NCBI GenBank assembly: GCA_016219985.1
Contig: JACRJO010000015.1
Span: forward strand, 1-64,000
From: Sphingobacteriales bacterium
GTDB lineage: Bacteria; Bacteroidota; Bacteroidia; Chitinophagales; Chitinophagaceae
Direction: 5' to 3'
Length of the DNA stretch: 64,000 bases
A program made the translations under genes and the position numbers. Below are positions 37,458 through 43,697 of this stretch, piece after piece. Numbering within the stretch: position 1 is the stretch's first letter; each line of letters begins with the position of its first letter. Under the pieces are notes generated by a model, which was given only the letters and a program-made list of their open reading frames with translations, was not told the origin of the DNA and searched no databases.

Positions 37458-37655
37458 ATGTTAGACATAAGAATTCCCATCGGCCTGTTATTTACTGTAT
37501 TGGGTATAATGCTGACCGCCTATGGCATATTTACCAACGCCAGTGAAACACTTTATTCCAAATCATTTCAGTTTAATGTAAATCTCTGGTCAGGGGTCTG
37601 CATGCTGGTATTTGGCCTGGTCATGCTGATCATGGTAAAGAGAAAGAAAGGATGA
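37458..37655 (+). CDS. Small two-helix membrane protein linked to the SLC5 symporter
   Basis: This 65-residue peptide starts at ATG 37458 (MLDIRIPIGLLF), 19 bases after the symporter stop. Two membrane helices (IPIGLLFTVLGIMLTAYGIF and LWSGVCMLVFGLVMLIMV) flank a periplasmic loop and end in basic KRKKG. No enzymatic motif is present. Its position as the last gene of the operon suggests a small accessory subunit of the symporter; this is inference from context only. Confidence 0.75.
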   Translation: MLDIRIPIGLLFTVLGIMLTAYGIFTNASETLYSKSFQFNVNLWSGVCMLVFGLVMLIMVKRKKG

Positions 37656-37658
37656 ACT

Positions 37659-37681
37659 CCGGGTTGACAGGACCCGGGTTT
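37659..37681. terminator. Probable terminator at the end of the galactan operon
   Basis: CCGGGT (37659-37664) pairs with ACCCGG (37672-37677), then GTTTAA. It lies between two convergent genes and could serve both, but the U tract is short. Confidence 0.45.
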
Positions 37682-37692
37682 AATGGCAGCGG

Positions 37693-38295
37693 TCAGCTGA
37701 CCTGTTTCTGGTGGTCAATGATAAACTGAATGAGTTCTTCCAGGCTGCAGTCGATGGCGGCCACCGCTTCCTGTATTTCTTCCCGGCTGACCTGGGCGGC
37801 AAAGCCCGGTGTTTTTAAGCGTTTCAGCACACTCTTTACTTCCAATCCTTCATAGCCTGTGGGGCGGATCAGGGCGGCGGCGTGAATAAAGCCTGAGAGT
37901 TCATCTATTGCATAGATCATTTTATCCATTTTGCTGGCAGGTACCACGCCAAATACGGAAGGACCATGCGAAGCGATACAATGGATCACATCAGGGTCGA
38001 TCTTTCTGGATTCCAGTTCTTCAATGATCACCCGGCAATGTGCATCGGGATATTTTTCCCAGTCGGCATCATGCAGCAGCCCGGCGAGCTCCCATTTTCT
38101 GGCACTGAGTTCGTCAGCCCCTTCTTTTTCAAGAGCCCAGGCCCTCATGTTGGCGGCCACCTGTTTCATGTGCAGGCGGAGCCGTTCATTGGGTACCCAA
38201 TCCCTGAGCAGGGCATGGGCTTCTTCCAGGGACATCAGGTTGCCGGTATGGGCCGGATCTCCAAAAACAGAACGGCCGAGATTGCGGTTAGACAT
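37693..38295 (-). CDS. HD-domain hydrolase
   Basis: This 200-residue soluble protein carries an HD superfamily metal site: ERLRLHMKQVAANM supplies the first His and AGLLHDADWEKYPDAH gives the HD doublet. IASHGPSVFG and AIDELSGFIHAAALI follow at the usual distances. HD proteins are metal-dependent phosphohydrolases, often acting on nucleotides; this subgroup is annotated only as HD/HDIG-domain protein. ATG 38295 is used, but MSLEEAHALL at 38235 is a reasonable alternative start. It is convergent with the galactan operon. Confidence 0.8.
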   Translation of the reverse strand: MSNRNLGRSVFGDPAHTGNLMSLEEAHALLRDWVPNERLRLHMKQVAANMRAWALEKEGADELSARKWELAGLLHDADWEKYPDAHCRVIIEELESRKIDPDVIHCIASHGPSVFGVVPASKMDKMIYAIDELSGFIHAAALIRPTGYEGLEVKSVLKRLKTPGFAAQVSREEIQEAVAAIDCSLEELIQFIIDHQKQVS

Positions 38296-38365
38296 ACACT
38301 ATTATAAGCTGTGATTACAGGGTTCTTTGGCTTCACCTACCTTTACGGCGCAGGAAAGCATTAAT

Positions 38366-39073
38366 ATGGAGGAAAAGATACTAAAGGGAATCATTTCATT
38401 TGTCAATTATGAAAAGAATTTTGCCACGATCGAATATGAGGCCGGGGCCAGAAAGAAATCGGTGAATTGCAAAACCGGGCTGGAAGAAACCGGCCGGAAA
38501 ACACAGCATTTCCGGATCGGTGATACGGTGAACTTCCGGTTGCGGTTATCGGACCGTGGCGATAAGATGACAGCCTATCATATCAAATTTCTTCACAATA
38601 CCCGGCTTGACCTGCTGATCCAGCGGGCGGCGATCGAGAACCGGTTTTCCGGGTACCTCAAAAAAGTGGAAGACCACTATTTCGTCAAAGAGATTGATAG
38701 TTATATCTTTTTCCCCCTGCAGCTTTCGCCCTGGGAAAAACCACCGGTAGAAACTGCCGAGAACCTCGCCATCAGTTTTCGCCTGCTGAACCTGGAGCGC
38801 CCCAATCGCATCGTGGCCGAATTGTTCTCGCACAATTATTCGGCTGCTTATAAGAAAGCCGTCCAGCATTTTAAGAATGAGATCGTGGCGGATGCGGTCA
38901 TCAGCCGGATTTCCCCCCATGCCATTTATCTTACTTTATTTGAAGAAATGCAGGCAAAGCTCTCCCGGGACCAGTTGCCTGACGCAAAAGAGGGGGATGC
39001 GATACCGGTACTGATCACTCACCTGGCTCCGGCCCGGTTGGTGGTGAAGCCGGCGGGCCCGGTGGCAGATTAG
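38366..39073 (+). CDS. Protein of unknown function with a cold-shock/OB-like N-terminus
   Basis: Start at ATG 38366 (MEEKILKGIISF); length 235 residues. I do not recognise a named family. Residues 7-70 (KGIISFVNYEKNFATIEYEAG, then TQHFRIGDTVNFRL and KMTAYHIKFL) have the strand order of a cold-shock domain, whose typical opening is KGxVKxFNxxKGFGFI. The later part (SGYLKKVEDHYFVKEIDSYIFFPL and ADAVISRISPHAIYL) could hold a second and third OB-like module, suggesting an RNA- or DNA-binding protein. No signal or membrane segment. Its stop overlaps the convergent higA stop by four bases. Confidence 0.6.
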   Translation: MEEKILKGIISFVNYEKNFATIEYEAGARKKSVNCKTGLEETGRKTQHFRIGDTVNFRLRLSDRGDKMTAYHIKFLHNTRLDLLIQRAAIENRFSGYLKKVEDHYFVKEIDSYIFFPLQLSPWEKPPVETAENLAISFRLLNLERPNRIVAELFSHNYSAAYKKAVQHFKNEIVADAVISRISPHAIYLTLFEEMQAKLSRDQLPDAKEGDAIPVLITHLAPARLVVKPAGPVAD

Positions 39074-39441
39074 ACGTGTAATTTATATTCCTTGGTAAGC
39101 GAATCAGCCGGGATCCGGAGCAGTTTGCTGAATTTCCGGATCATGGTCAGGGAGAGCGGTTGTTTATAGTTTAAAACTTTGCTGACCGTTCCTTTGTCCC
39201 CATATTCTTTGGCCAGGTCTTTGGCGGTATAACCAAAATCTTCCATGCGGATTCTGATCAACTCGACCGGGTCTACTTCAGGTAACTGGTAGTGCTTTTT
39301 TTCATATTCACTTATCAGCAGCACCAGGAGTTTCATCTCTCTGTATTCGACGGATTGCTCATCCGCAAGATAAATTTCCTCCAATCTTGCAGCGGCTTGC
39401 CTGTATTCTTCTTCTGTGAGTAATGGATACCATTGTTTCAT
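39070..39441 (-). CDS. higA: HigA-type antitoxin with XRE helix-turn-helix
   Basis: A 123-residue protein: an N-terminal helical part (LTEEEYRQAAARLEEIY...LLVLLISEYEKKHY), then an XRE-type HTH (YTAKDLAKEYGDKGTVSKVLNYKQPLSLTMIRKFSK). The layout is the HigA antitoxin of the HigB-RelE class. It neutralises the HigB toxin encoded nine bases upstream and should repress the operon. Inverted repeats upstream of higB (39794-39812 and 39873-39889) are candidate operators. Confidence 0.85.
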   Translation of the reverse strand: MKQWYPLLTEEEYRQAAARLEEIYLADEQSVEYREMKLLVLLISEYEKKHYQLPEVDPVELIRIRMEDFGYTAKDLAKEYGDKGTVSKVLNYKQPLSLTMIRKFSKLLRIPADSLTKEYKLHV

Positions 39442-39450
39442 ATACGGTCT

Positions 39451-39744
39451 TTAAATGGTTTCAGGATTAATTCGGTCATATTCACCATGTGTTCCAATAA
39501 AACGGATGAAAACGGTTTTTATCTGATAATTTATATACACGATCAGCCGGTAATTATTGTGCTTTATTTCAAATCGTGCCCTGTTATACTTTATCATTTT
39601 AGCATTTGGAAAATCGTTTAGTACATCCGTTCTTGATTTCCAATCTGCTTTTTCGGTCACATCCTGCCAGGTAGCAAGGCTTTTGCGGGCATCCGCATGG
39701 TTTTTACCAAATGCATAAAGCTTTTCCAGAAATACAATAACCAT
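39451..39744 (-). CDS. higB: HigB-type mRNA interferase toxin
   Basis: A 97-residue protein of the RelE/HigB fold: YAFGKNHADARKSLATWQDVTEKADW, then NDFPNAKMIKYNRARFEIKHNNYRLIVYINY and FIRFIGTHGEYDRI. These are the conserved blocks of HigB toxins, which cut mRNA on the ribosome. The toxin gene comes first, then the antitoxin nine bases later, which is the order typical of hig modules. Both genes look intact. Confidence 0.88.
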   Translation of the reverse strand: MVIVFLEKLYAFGKNHADARKSLATWQDVTEKADWKSRTDVLNDFPNAKMIKYNRARFEIKHNNYRLIVYINYQIKTVFIRFIGTHGEYDRINPETI

Positions 39745-40137
39745 AAATTTTGATACCCGTATTAATATACTGAGTAATCAAAAGTCATTTAACCTACCGG
39801 ATTTTAGGGTAGTCGTGGTAGCTTTCAGACCCGGTGTGTGGATTAATTGACATCATAAAGCTAATAAAAATGGTTGGTAAAATGCCAACTTCTGAATCTA
39901 CTAAAATAAACAGTCAAAAATTTTATTGAAAATCATGTGGTTGCAAGGGTGCTGTTTTAAAAACTCCTCTTTTCTTAGGTTAGCATATACCACATACCTA
40001 TCTTTGCAGCCCCAAAAGAACCTGGTTAATGCCTGGTTTTAGCGGGACTGCCAGGGGGATAGCCCTGATAGTATATTCACTAACCGCTGAGGGAACGGGC
40101 CCGCTGCTCAAAGCTCTCAGCTCAAAGCTTAATTTAA
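39745..40137. promoter_or_regulatory. Divergent region between higBA and rplM
   Basis: No gene is seen. On the higB side are two inverted repeats: CTACC-N9-GGTAG (39794-39812) and GTTGG-N7-CCAAC (39873-39889). On the rplM side TATCTTTG (39999-40006) fits the TAnnTTTG -7 box; only a weak TTAG matches at -33. This gives a leader of ~130 bases containing a degenerate 'gctcaaagct' repeat just before the rplM start, possibly a ribosomal-protein autoregulatory leader (inference). Confidence 0.45.
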
Positions 40138-40581
40138 ATGAGCAAATTACATTTCACTACCAAACATGCGAACGAGGCTACCGTAAAACGCAACTGGTAC
40201 GTTGTGGACGGTACTAATCAAACCGTTGGTCGTATGTGTGCTAAAATTGCCGCTGTATTACGTGGTAAGAACAAAGCATGCTACACCCCCCATGTGGACA
40301 CCGGCGATTATATCGTGGTGATCAACTGTGAGAAAGTTGTATTTACCGGTAACAAACTGGAACAAAAAATTTACGACCATTTCACCGGTTATCCCGGAGG
40401 CCGTAAAGAGGAAACAGCAGCCAACCTGCAAAAACGCCGTCCCGAGGTTGTGATTGAAAGAGCGGTAAAGGGAATGCTTCCTAAAAACCGGCTCGGCCGC
40501 AAGATGTACAAGAAGTTATTCGTGTATGTCGGTGCCGCGCATCCGCATACAGCACAGCAACCGAAAGAACTCAAATTCTAA
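40138..40581 (+). CDS. rplM: Large-subunit ribosomal protein uL13
   Basis: This 147-residue protein has the uL13 signatures [21 protein letters not shown] at the start, [18 protein letters not shown], and [21 protein letters not shown], with [12 protein letters not shown] at the end. It is an early-assembly protein of the 50S subunit. rpsI follows after 25 bases, the order conserved across bacteria. Confidence 0.98.
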   Translation: MSKLHFTTKHANEATVKRNWYVVDGTNQTVGRMCAKIAAVLRGKNKACYTPHVDTGDYIVVINCEKVVFTGNKLEQKIYDHFTGYPGGRKEETAANLQKRRPEVVIERAVKGMLPKNRLGRKMYKKLFVYVGAAHPHTAQQPKELKF

Positions 40582-40606
40582 TTAAAAAACTTCCAAACAA
40601 ACTATA

Positions 40607-40996
40607 ATGGAAAAGCAAAAAAACGGAGTGGGTCGTCGTAAAGAAGCTGTAACCCGTGTATTCGTTTCCAAAGGAGACGGAAAGATTACAGTAAACGATA
40701 AAGACTATAAAGCATATTTTCCGCTGGTATACCTGCAAAACCAGGTGGAGCGCCCGCTGAAAACAGTTGACGTGACCGGCAAATTCGATGTGAAGATCAA
40801 TGCGGCAGGCGGTGGTCTCAAAGGACAGGCTGAAGCCGCTATGCTGGGAATTTCCCGTGTACTGGTGGAACTGAATCCTGAATTCCGTCCCGCGCTGAAA
40901 GCGGCCGGTCTGCTGAAACGGGATCCGCGTTCTGTGGAGCGTAAGAAATTCGGTCATAAGAAAGCCCGCCGGAGCTACCAGTTCTCTAAACGTTAA
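40607..40996 (+). CDS. rpsI: Small-subunit ribosomal protein uS9
   Basis: A 129-residue protein with GVGRRKEAVTRVFVSKGDGK at the N-terminus and the conserved basic tail KKFGHKKARRSYQFSKR, whose final lysine-arginine contacts P-site tRNA. RDPRSVERKKFG is also diagnostic. It is cotranscribed with rplM. The 105-base spacer to rpsB holds degenerate repeats. Confidence 0.98.
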   Translation: MEKQKNGVGRRKEAVTRVFVSKGDGKITVNDKDYKAYFPLVYLQNQVERPLKTVDVTGKFDVKINAAGGGLKGQAEAAMLGISRVLVELNPEFRPALKAAGLLKRDPRSVERKKFGHKKARRSYQFSKR

Positions 40997-41000
40997 GAAA

Positions 41001-41075
41001 GGCTACGGGCTATTAGTTATGAGCTACGAGTTAACGTCTCACAGCTCAAAACCCGCAGCTCAGCGCTATTTATTC
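41001..41075. repeat. Degenerate short repeats between rpsI and rpsB
   Basis: The spacer holds variations of one word: ggctacgggcta, gagctacgagtt, then cagctcaaaacc and cagctcagcg. Similar low-complexity words occur before rplM and, in other versions, at 42001-42055 and 62502-62536. Their function is unknown. Confidence 0.55.
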
Positions 41076-41101
41076 AGAATAACTACAACAATAACAGAAA
41101 A

Positions 41102-41992
41102 ATGGAAAATACATCCTTACAACAGCAACTTCTCGAAGCAGGTGTTCATTTCGGTCACCTTAAGAAGAAGTGGAACCCCAAGATGTTGCCTTACATCTTT
41201 GCTGAAAAGAAAGGTATTCATATCATTGACCTGAACAAAACCGTGGAATGCCTGCAGGAAACAGCGGCTGCCATGAAGGCCATCGCCCGCAGCGGGAAGA
41301 AGATCCTGTTTGTTGGTACCAAGAAACAGGCAAAGGATATTGTGAATGAGAGTGCGAGGAAAGTGAACATGCCCTTTGTAACCGAAAGGTGGCTGGGTGG
41401 TATGCTGACCAATTTCAATACCGTCAGGAAGAGCGTGAAGAAAATGCAGAGCATTGAGAAAATGCTGGGGGATGGTTCTTTCGACAGCATTACCAAGAAA
41501 GAGCGCCTCACCCTGAGCCGTGATAAGGATAAAATGGAGAAAGTATTGGGTGGTATCGCCCAGCTGGGTCGTGTGCCGGCTGCTCTCTTCATCGTGGATA
41601 TCGGGCATGAGCATATTGCCCTGGCAGAAGCCAAGCGCCTGGGTATTGCCACTTTCGGCGTGGTGGATACCAATTGTGATCCCAATAAAGTGGATTTTGC
41701 GATCCCGGCCAATGACGATGCTACCAAGTCAATCGCCATCCTGGTCAATTATATCACAGCTGCCATTGCAGAAGGCCTGGCTGAAAGACAAGCTGCGAAA
41801 GATGAAGAAGTGGATGAAATGACCGATGACGAAAAAGAAAGGAAAGCCGCAAAAATGCAGGCGGAAGCTGAAGCAGAAGGCGGACGTGGTGGCAGAGGCC
41901 GCGGTGCCGGTGCCGGTGCGGGTGGCGGACAAAGACGCCGTTCAGGCAGTGGTACTCCCGGTGGTCGTGGTCCAGGTGGAGGAAGGAGATAA
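41102..41992 (+). CDS. rpsB: Small-subunit ribosomal protein uS2 with a Gly/Arg-rich tail
   Basis: The first ~235 residues are a standard uS2: LLEAGVHFGHLKKKWNPKM, FVGTKKQAKDIV, RWLGGMLTNFNTVRKS and VDTNCDPNKVDFAIPANDDA. Then an acidic-basic linker (DEEVDEMTDDEKERKAAKM) leads to a tail of ~37 residues made almost only of Gly, Arg, Ala and Ser from about residue 260. Total length is 296 residues, longer than the ~240 of E. coli S2. The tail looks like a disordered RGG-type RNA-binding extension. EF-Ts follows, the usual partner gene. Confidence 0.97.
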   Translation: MENTSLQQQLLEAGVHFGHLKKKWNPKMLPYIFAEKKGIHIIDLNKTVECLQETAAAMKAIARSGKKILFVGTKKQAKDIVNESARKVNMPFVTERWLGGMLTNFNTVRKSVKKMQSIEKMLGDGSFDSITKKERLTLSRDKDKMEKVLGGIAQLGRVPAALFIVDIGHEHIALAEAKRLGIATFGVVDTNCDPNKVDFAIPANDDATKSIAILVNYITAAIAEGLAERQAAKDEEVDEMTDDEKERKAAKMQAEAEAEGGRGGRGRGAGAGAGGGQRRRSGSGTPGGRGPGGGRR

Positions 41993-42021
41993 GCAGGGAG
42001 TTTGAAGCTCGGAGTTTAGAG

Positions 42022-42041
42022 CCTGCCTGCCGGCAGGCAGG
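42022..42041. repeat. Perfect GC-rich palindrome between rpsB and tsf
   Basis: The 20 bases are a perfect palindrome (CCTGCCTGCC and its complement). They are flanked by copies of the word 'cggagttt' (42010-42017, 42044-42051). Such units recur in intergenic regions of Bacteroidota, to my recollection. It could form a hairpin in the rpsB-tsf transcript. Confidence 0.7.
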
Positions 42042-42121
42042 TTCGGAGTTTGATGTTACCCTGCAACTGAAACCTGGTTCCTCTGGATGAATTGTATTAT
42101 TAACTTTTTAATTCTTTTTAT

Positions 42122-42958
42122 ATGAGCACCGTAACAATAAGTGCACAGGATATCAATAAGCTCCGCCAGGCAACCGGGGCCGGCATGATGGATTGCCGTA
42201 AAGCCCTGACAGAAACCAATGGTGATTTTGAAGCAGCGATCGACTGGCTGCGCAAGCAGGGCCAGAAAGTGGCTGCAAAAAGAAGTGACCGTGAAGCAAA
42301 GGAAGGCGTGGTGATTGCCCAGACAACGGCCGATCACAAGACCGGTATCGTGGTATGTGTGAGCTGCGAAACAGACTTTGTTTCCAAGAATGCAGATTTC
42401 GTGGCCTTTGGCAAGAGTATTGCTGATGCCGCTATTGCCAATAATGTATCCAGCCTGGAACAACTGATGGCTGTAAAGATCGGTGACCTGACCGTAGCCG
42501 CCCTGGTAGACGAGAAACTGGCTACTATCGGCGAAAAGATCGGGGTAACCAAGTTTGAGCGGATCGACGCGCCCTTTGTAGCCTCTTATATCCACGGCGC
42601 TTACCGGATTGGTGTGTTGGTGGGACTGGACAAAGAAGCTGCTGAAGCCGGAAAAGATGTGGCCATGCAAATTGCTGCCCTGAACCCGGTAGCGGTAGAT
42701 GCCGCTTCAGTACCTGCTGACGTGATTGCCCGGGAGAAGGACATTGTGATGGAACTGATGAAACAGGATCCGAAAATGGCCGGAAAGCCCACCGAAATGC
42801 TGGCCAAGATCGCTGAAGGGAAAATGGGCGTATTCTTCAAAGAACAAACCCTGACTGCCCAGGCTTTCGTAAAAGACAGCAGTAAATCCGTTGGAGATTA
42901 CCTGAAAGAAAGCGGTGATGTAACCGTTACGGCATTCAAAAGGGTGGCGTTGGGTTAA
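42122..42958 (+). CDS. tsf: Translation elongation factor Ts
   Basis: This 278-residue protein has the EF-Ts N-terminal UBA-like signature KLRQATGAGMMDCRKALTE and the core motif VVCVSCETDFVSKNADF. The C-terminal part (GKMGVFFKEQTLTAQAFVKD) completes the two-fold core. It recycles EF-Tu by exchanging GDP for GTP. It follows rpsB and ends at a strong terminator, so pyrH, the next gene in most bacteria, is not in this transcript. Confidence 0.98.
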   Translation: MSTVTISAQDINKLRQATGAGMMDCRKALTETNGDFEAAIDWLRKQGQKVAAKRSDREAKEGVVIAQTTADHKTGIVVCVSCETDFVSKNADFVAFGKSIADAAIANNVSSLEQLMAVKIGDLTVAALVDEKLATIGEKIGVTKFERIDAPFVASYIHGAYRIGVLVGLDKEAAEAGKDVAMQIAALNPVAVDAASVPADVIAREKDIVMELMKQDPKMAGKPTEMLAKIAEGKMGVFFKEQTLTAQAFVKDSSKSVGDYLKESGDVTVTAFKRVALG

Positions 42959-42980
42959 TAAAAACTGTATGAACTATATG

Positions 42981-43015
42981 CGGGCTGTATCAACTGATAC
43001 AGCCCGTTTTTTTTT
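42981..43015 (+). terminator. Rho-independent terminator after tsf
   Basis: CGGGCTGTATCA (42981-42992) pairs perfectly with TGATACAGCCCG (42995-43006), followed by nine T's. It closes the ribosomal-protein/EF-Ts transcript. Confidence 0.92.
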
Positions 43016-43037
43016 GCCGGGATAATGATTGATAGGT

Positions 43038-43170
43038 TTATCCCCATTCGGGTTGCCAGGTGATTTCTTCTTTTCCTGAGCGACAAATAAGATTGCCTTT
43101 ACCATATTCAGCAAAGTCTCTCAATCCTTTGCGGGAAAATGATAGCTGAACTCCGGACGGGATGTTATGC
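43038..43170 (-). pseudogene. Possible coding relic, no start codon
   Basis: On the minus strand an open frame without ATG reads GLRDFAEYGKGNLICRSG and then EEITWQPEWG before a stop at 43038. The composition looks protein-like and the frame is closed by a stop at its 5' end. It may be the tail of a decayed gene. I recognise no family, and 40 codons is too short to be sure. Confidence 0.25.
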
Positions 43171-43188
43171 TTCTATCGTTTGCGGGGA

Positions 43189-43371
43189 TTATTTTACACC
43201 AGCCTTTTTCAATATCAGCTCCAGCGGACAAAACTTCGTGAATGAGGACTGTAACAGGTTAAAGCCCACAAACCCGGCCAGGAACAGCCAGTTAATATGA
43301 ACGGTTGCTGTCAGTATGCTGCTTACCAATACCAGGGTGCCGGCTACGGCCCGAACGATTCTTTCTTTCAT
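43189..43371 (-). CDS. DUF2892 (YgaP-like) small membrane protein
   Basis: This 60-residue protein fits DUF2892: a short amphipathic start (MKERIVRAVAGTLVLVS), two membrane helices (ALTATVHINW-like turn and LFLAGFVGFNLLQSSF) and the conserved tail FCPLELILKKAGVK with a single cysteine. It is the last gene of the tolC-hlyD-RND-PII operon, 16 bases after the PII-like gene. DUF2892 proteins often accompany rhodanese or metal/sulfur functions; its role here is unknown. Confidence 0.82.
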   Translation of the reverse strand: MKERIVRAVAGTLVLVSSILTATVHINWLFLAGFVGFNLLQSSFTKFCPLELILKKAGVK

Positions 43372-43387
43372 ATTCAGGTTTTTATGA

Positions 43388-43696
43388 TTAATAACTTGAT
43401 TCTTCCACCGGCAGGATAAAGGCCCGGATGGGGAATTTATCCACCTGCGCGGTATTGTACTCTTTGATCAGTTTCATGGCTGTTGCAGCAGTATCCGTCC
43501 CTGTAAAGCTGAACAGGATCAGGGAATCATATTCCCCGTCCTTGTTGCCAAACCAGTCGTCCAGCAGGTTGGTATCATGTTCATCCTTTACCCCGGTTGT
43601 TTCCGTGACACTGAATACCCTGACCTTCGCTTCGTGGAAGATCCTCATTACATCTGCTTTGAAATCACTGAGACAGGTTACAAATAAGAGTTTCAT
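43388..43696 (-). CDS. PII-like protein of the efflux operon (PII-NG type candidate)
   Basis: The protein has 102 residues. Its pattern MKLLFVTCLSDFKADVMRIF, EAKVRVFSVTETTGVKD, a mid-loop, then ILFSFTGTDTAATAMKLIKEY and FPIRAFILPVEESS matches the beta-alpha-beta repeat of the PII (GlnB) superfamily, with a shortened T-loop region (DTNLLDDWFGNKDGEY). It starts one base after the RND transporter stop, so it is translationally coupled. A PII-like group linked to CusA-type efflux pumps (PII-NG) has been described, and this gene's position fits it. Ligand and target are unknown. It could instead be another ferredoxin-like protein. Confidence 0.62.
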   Translation of the reverse strand: MKLLFVTCLSDFKADVMRIFHEAKVRVFSVTETTGVKDEHDTNLLDDWFGNKDGEYDSLILFSFTGTDTAATAMKLIKEYNTAQVDKFPIRAFILPVEESSY

Positions 43697-43697
43697 G

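Noticed and set aside
43176..43186. TCGTTTGCGGG considered as another LacI operator
   Set aside because: Only one arm matches and it lies far from any sugar gene, beside the DUF2892 stop.
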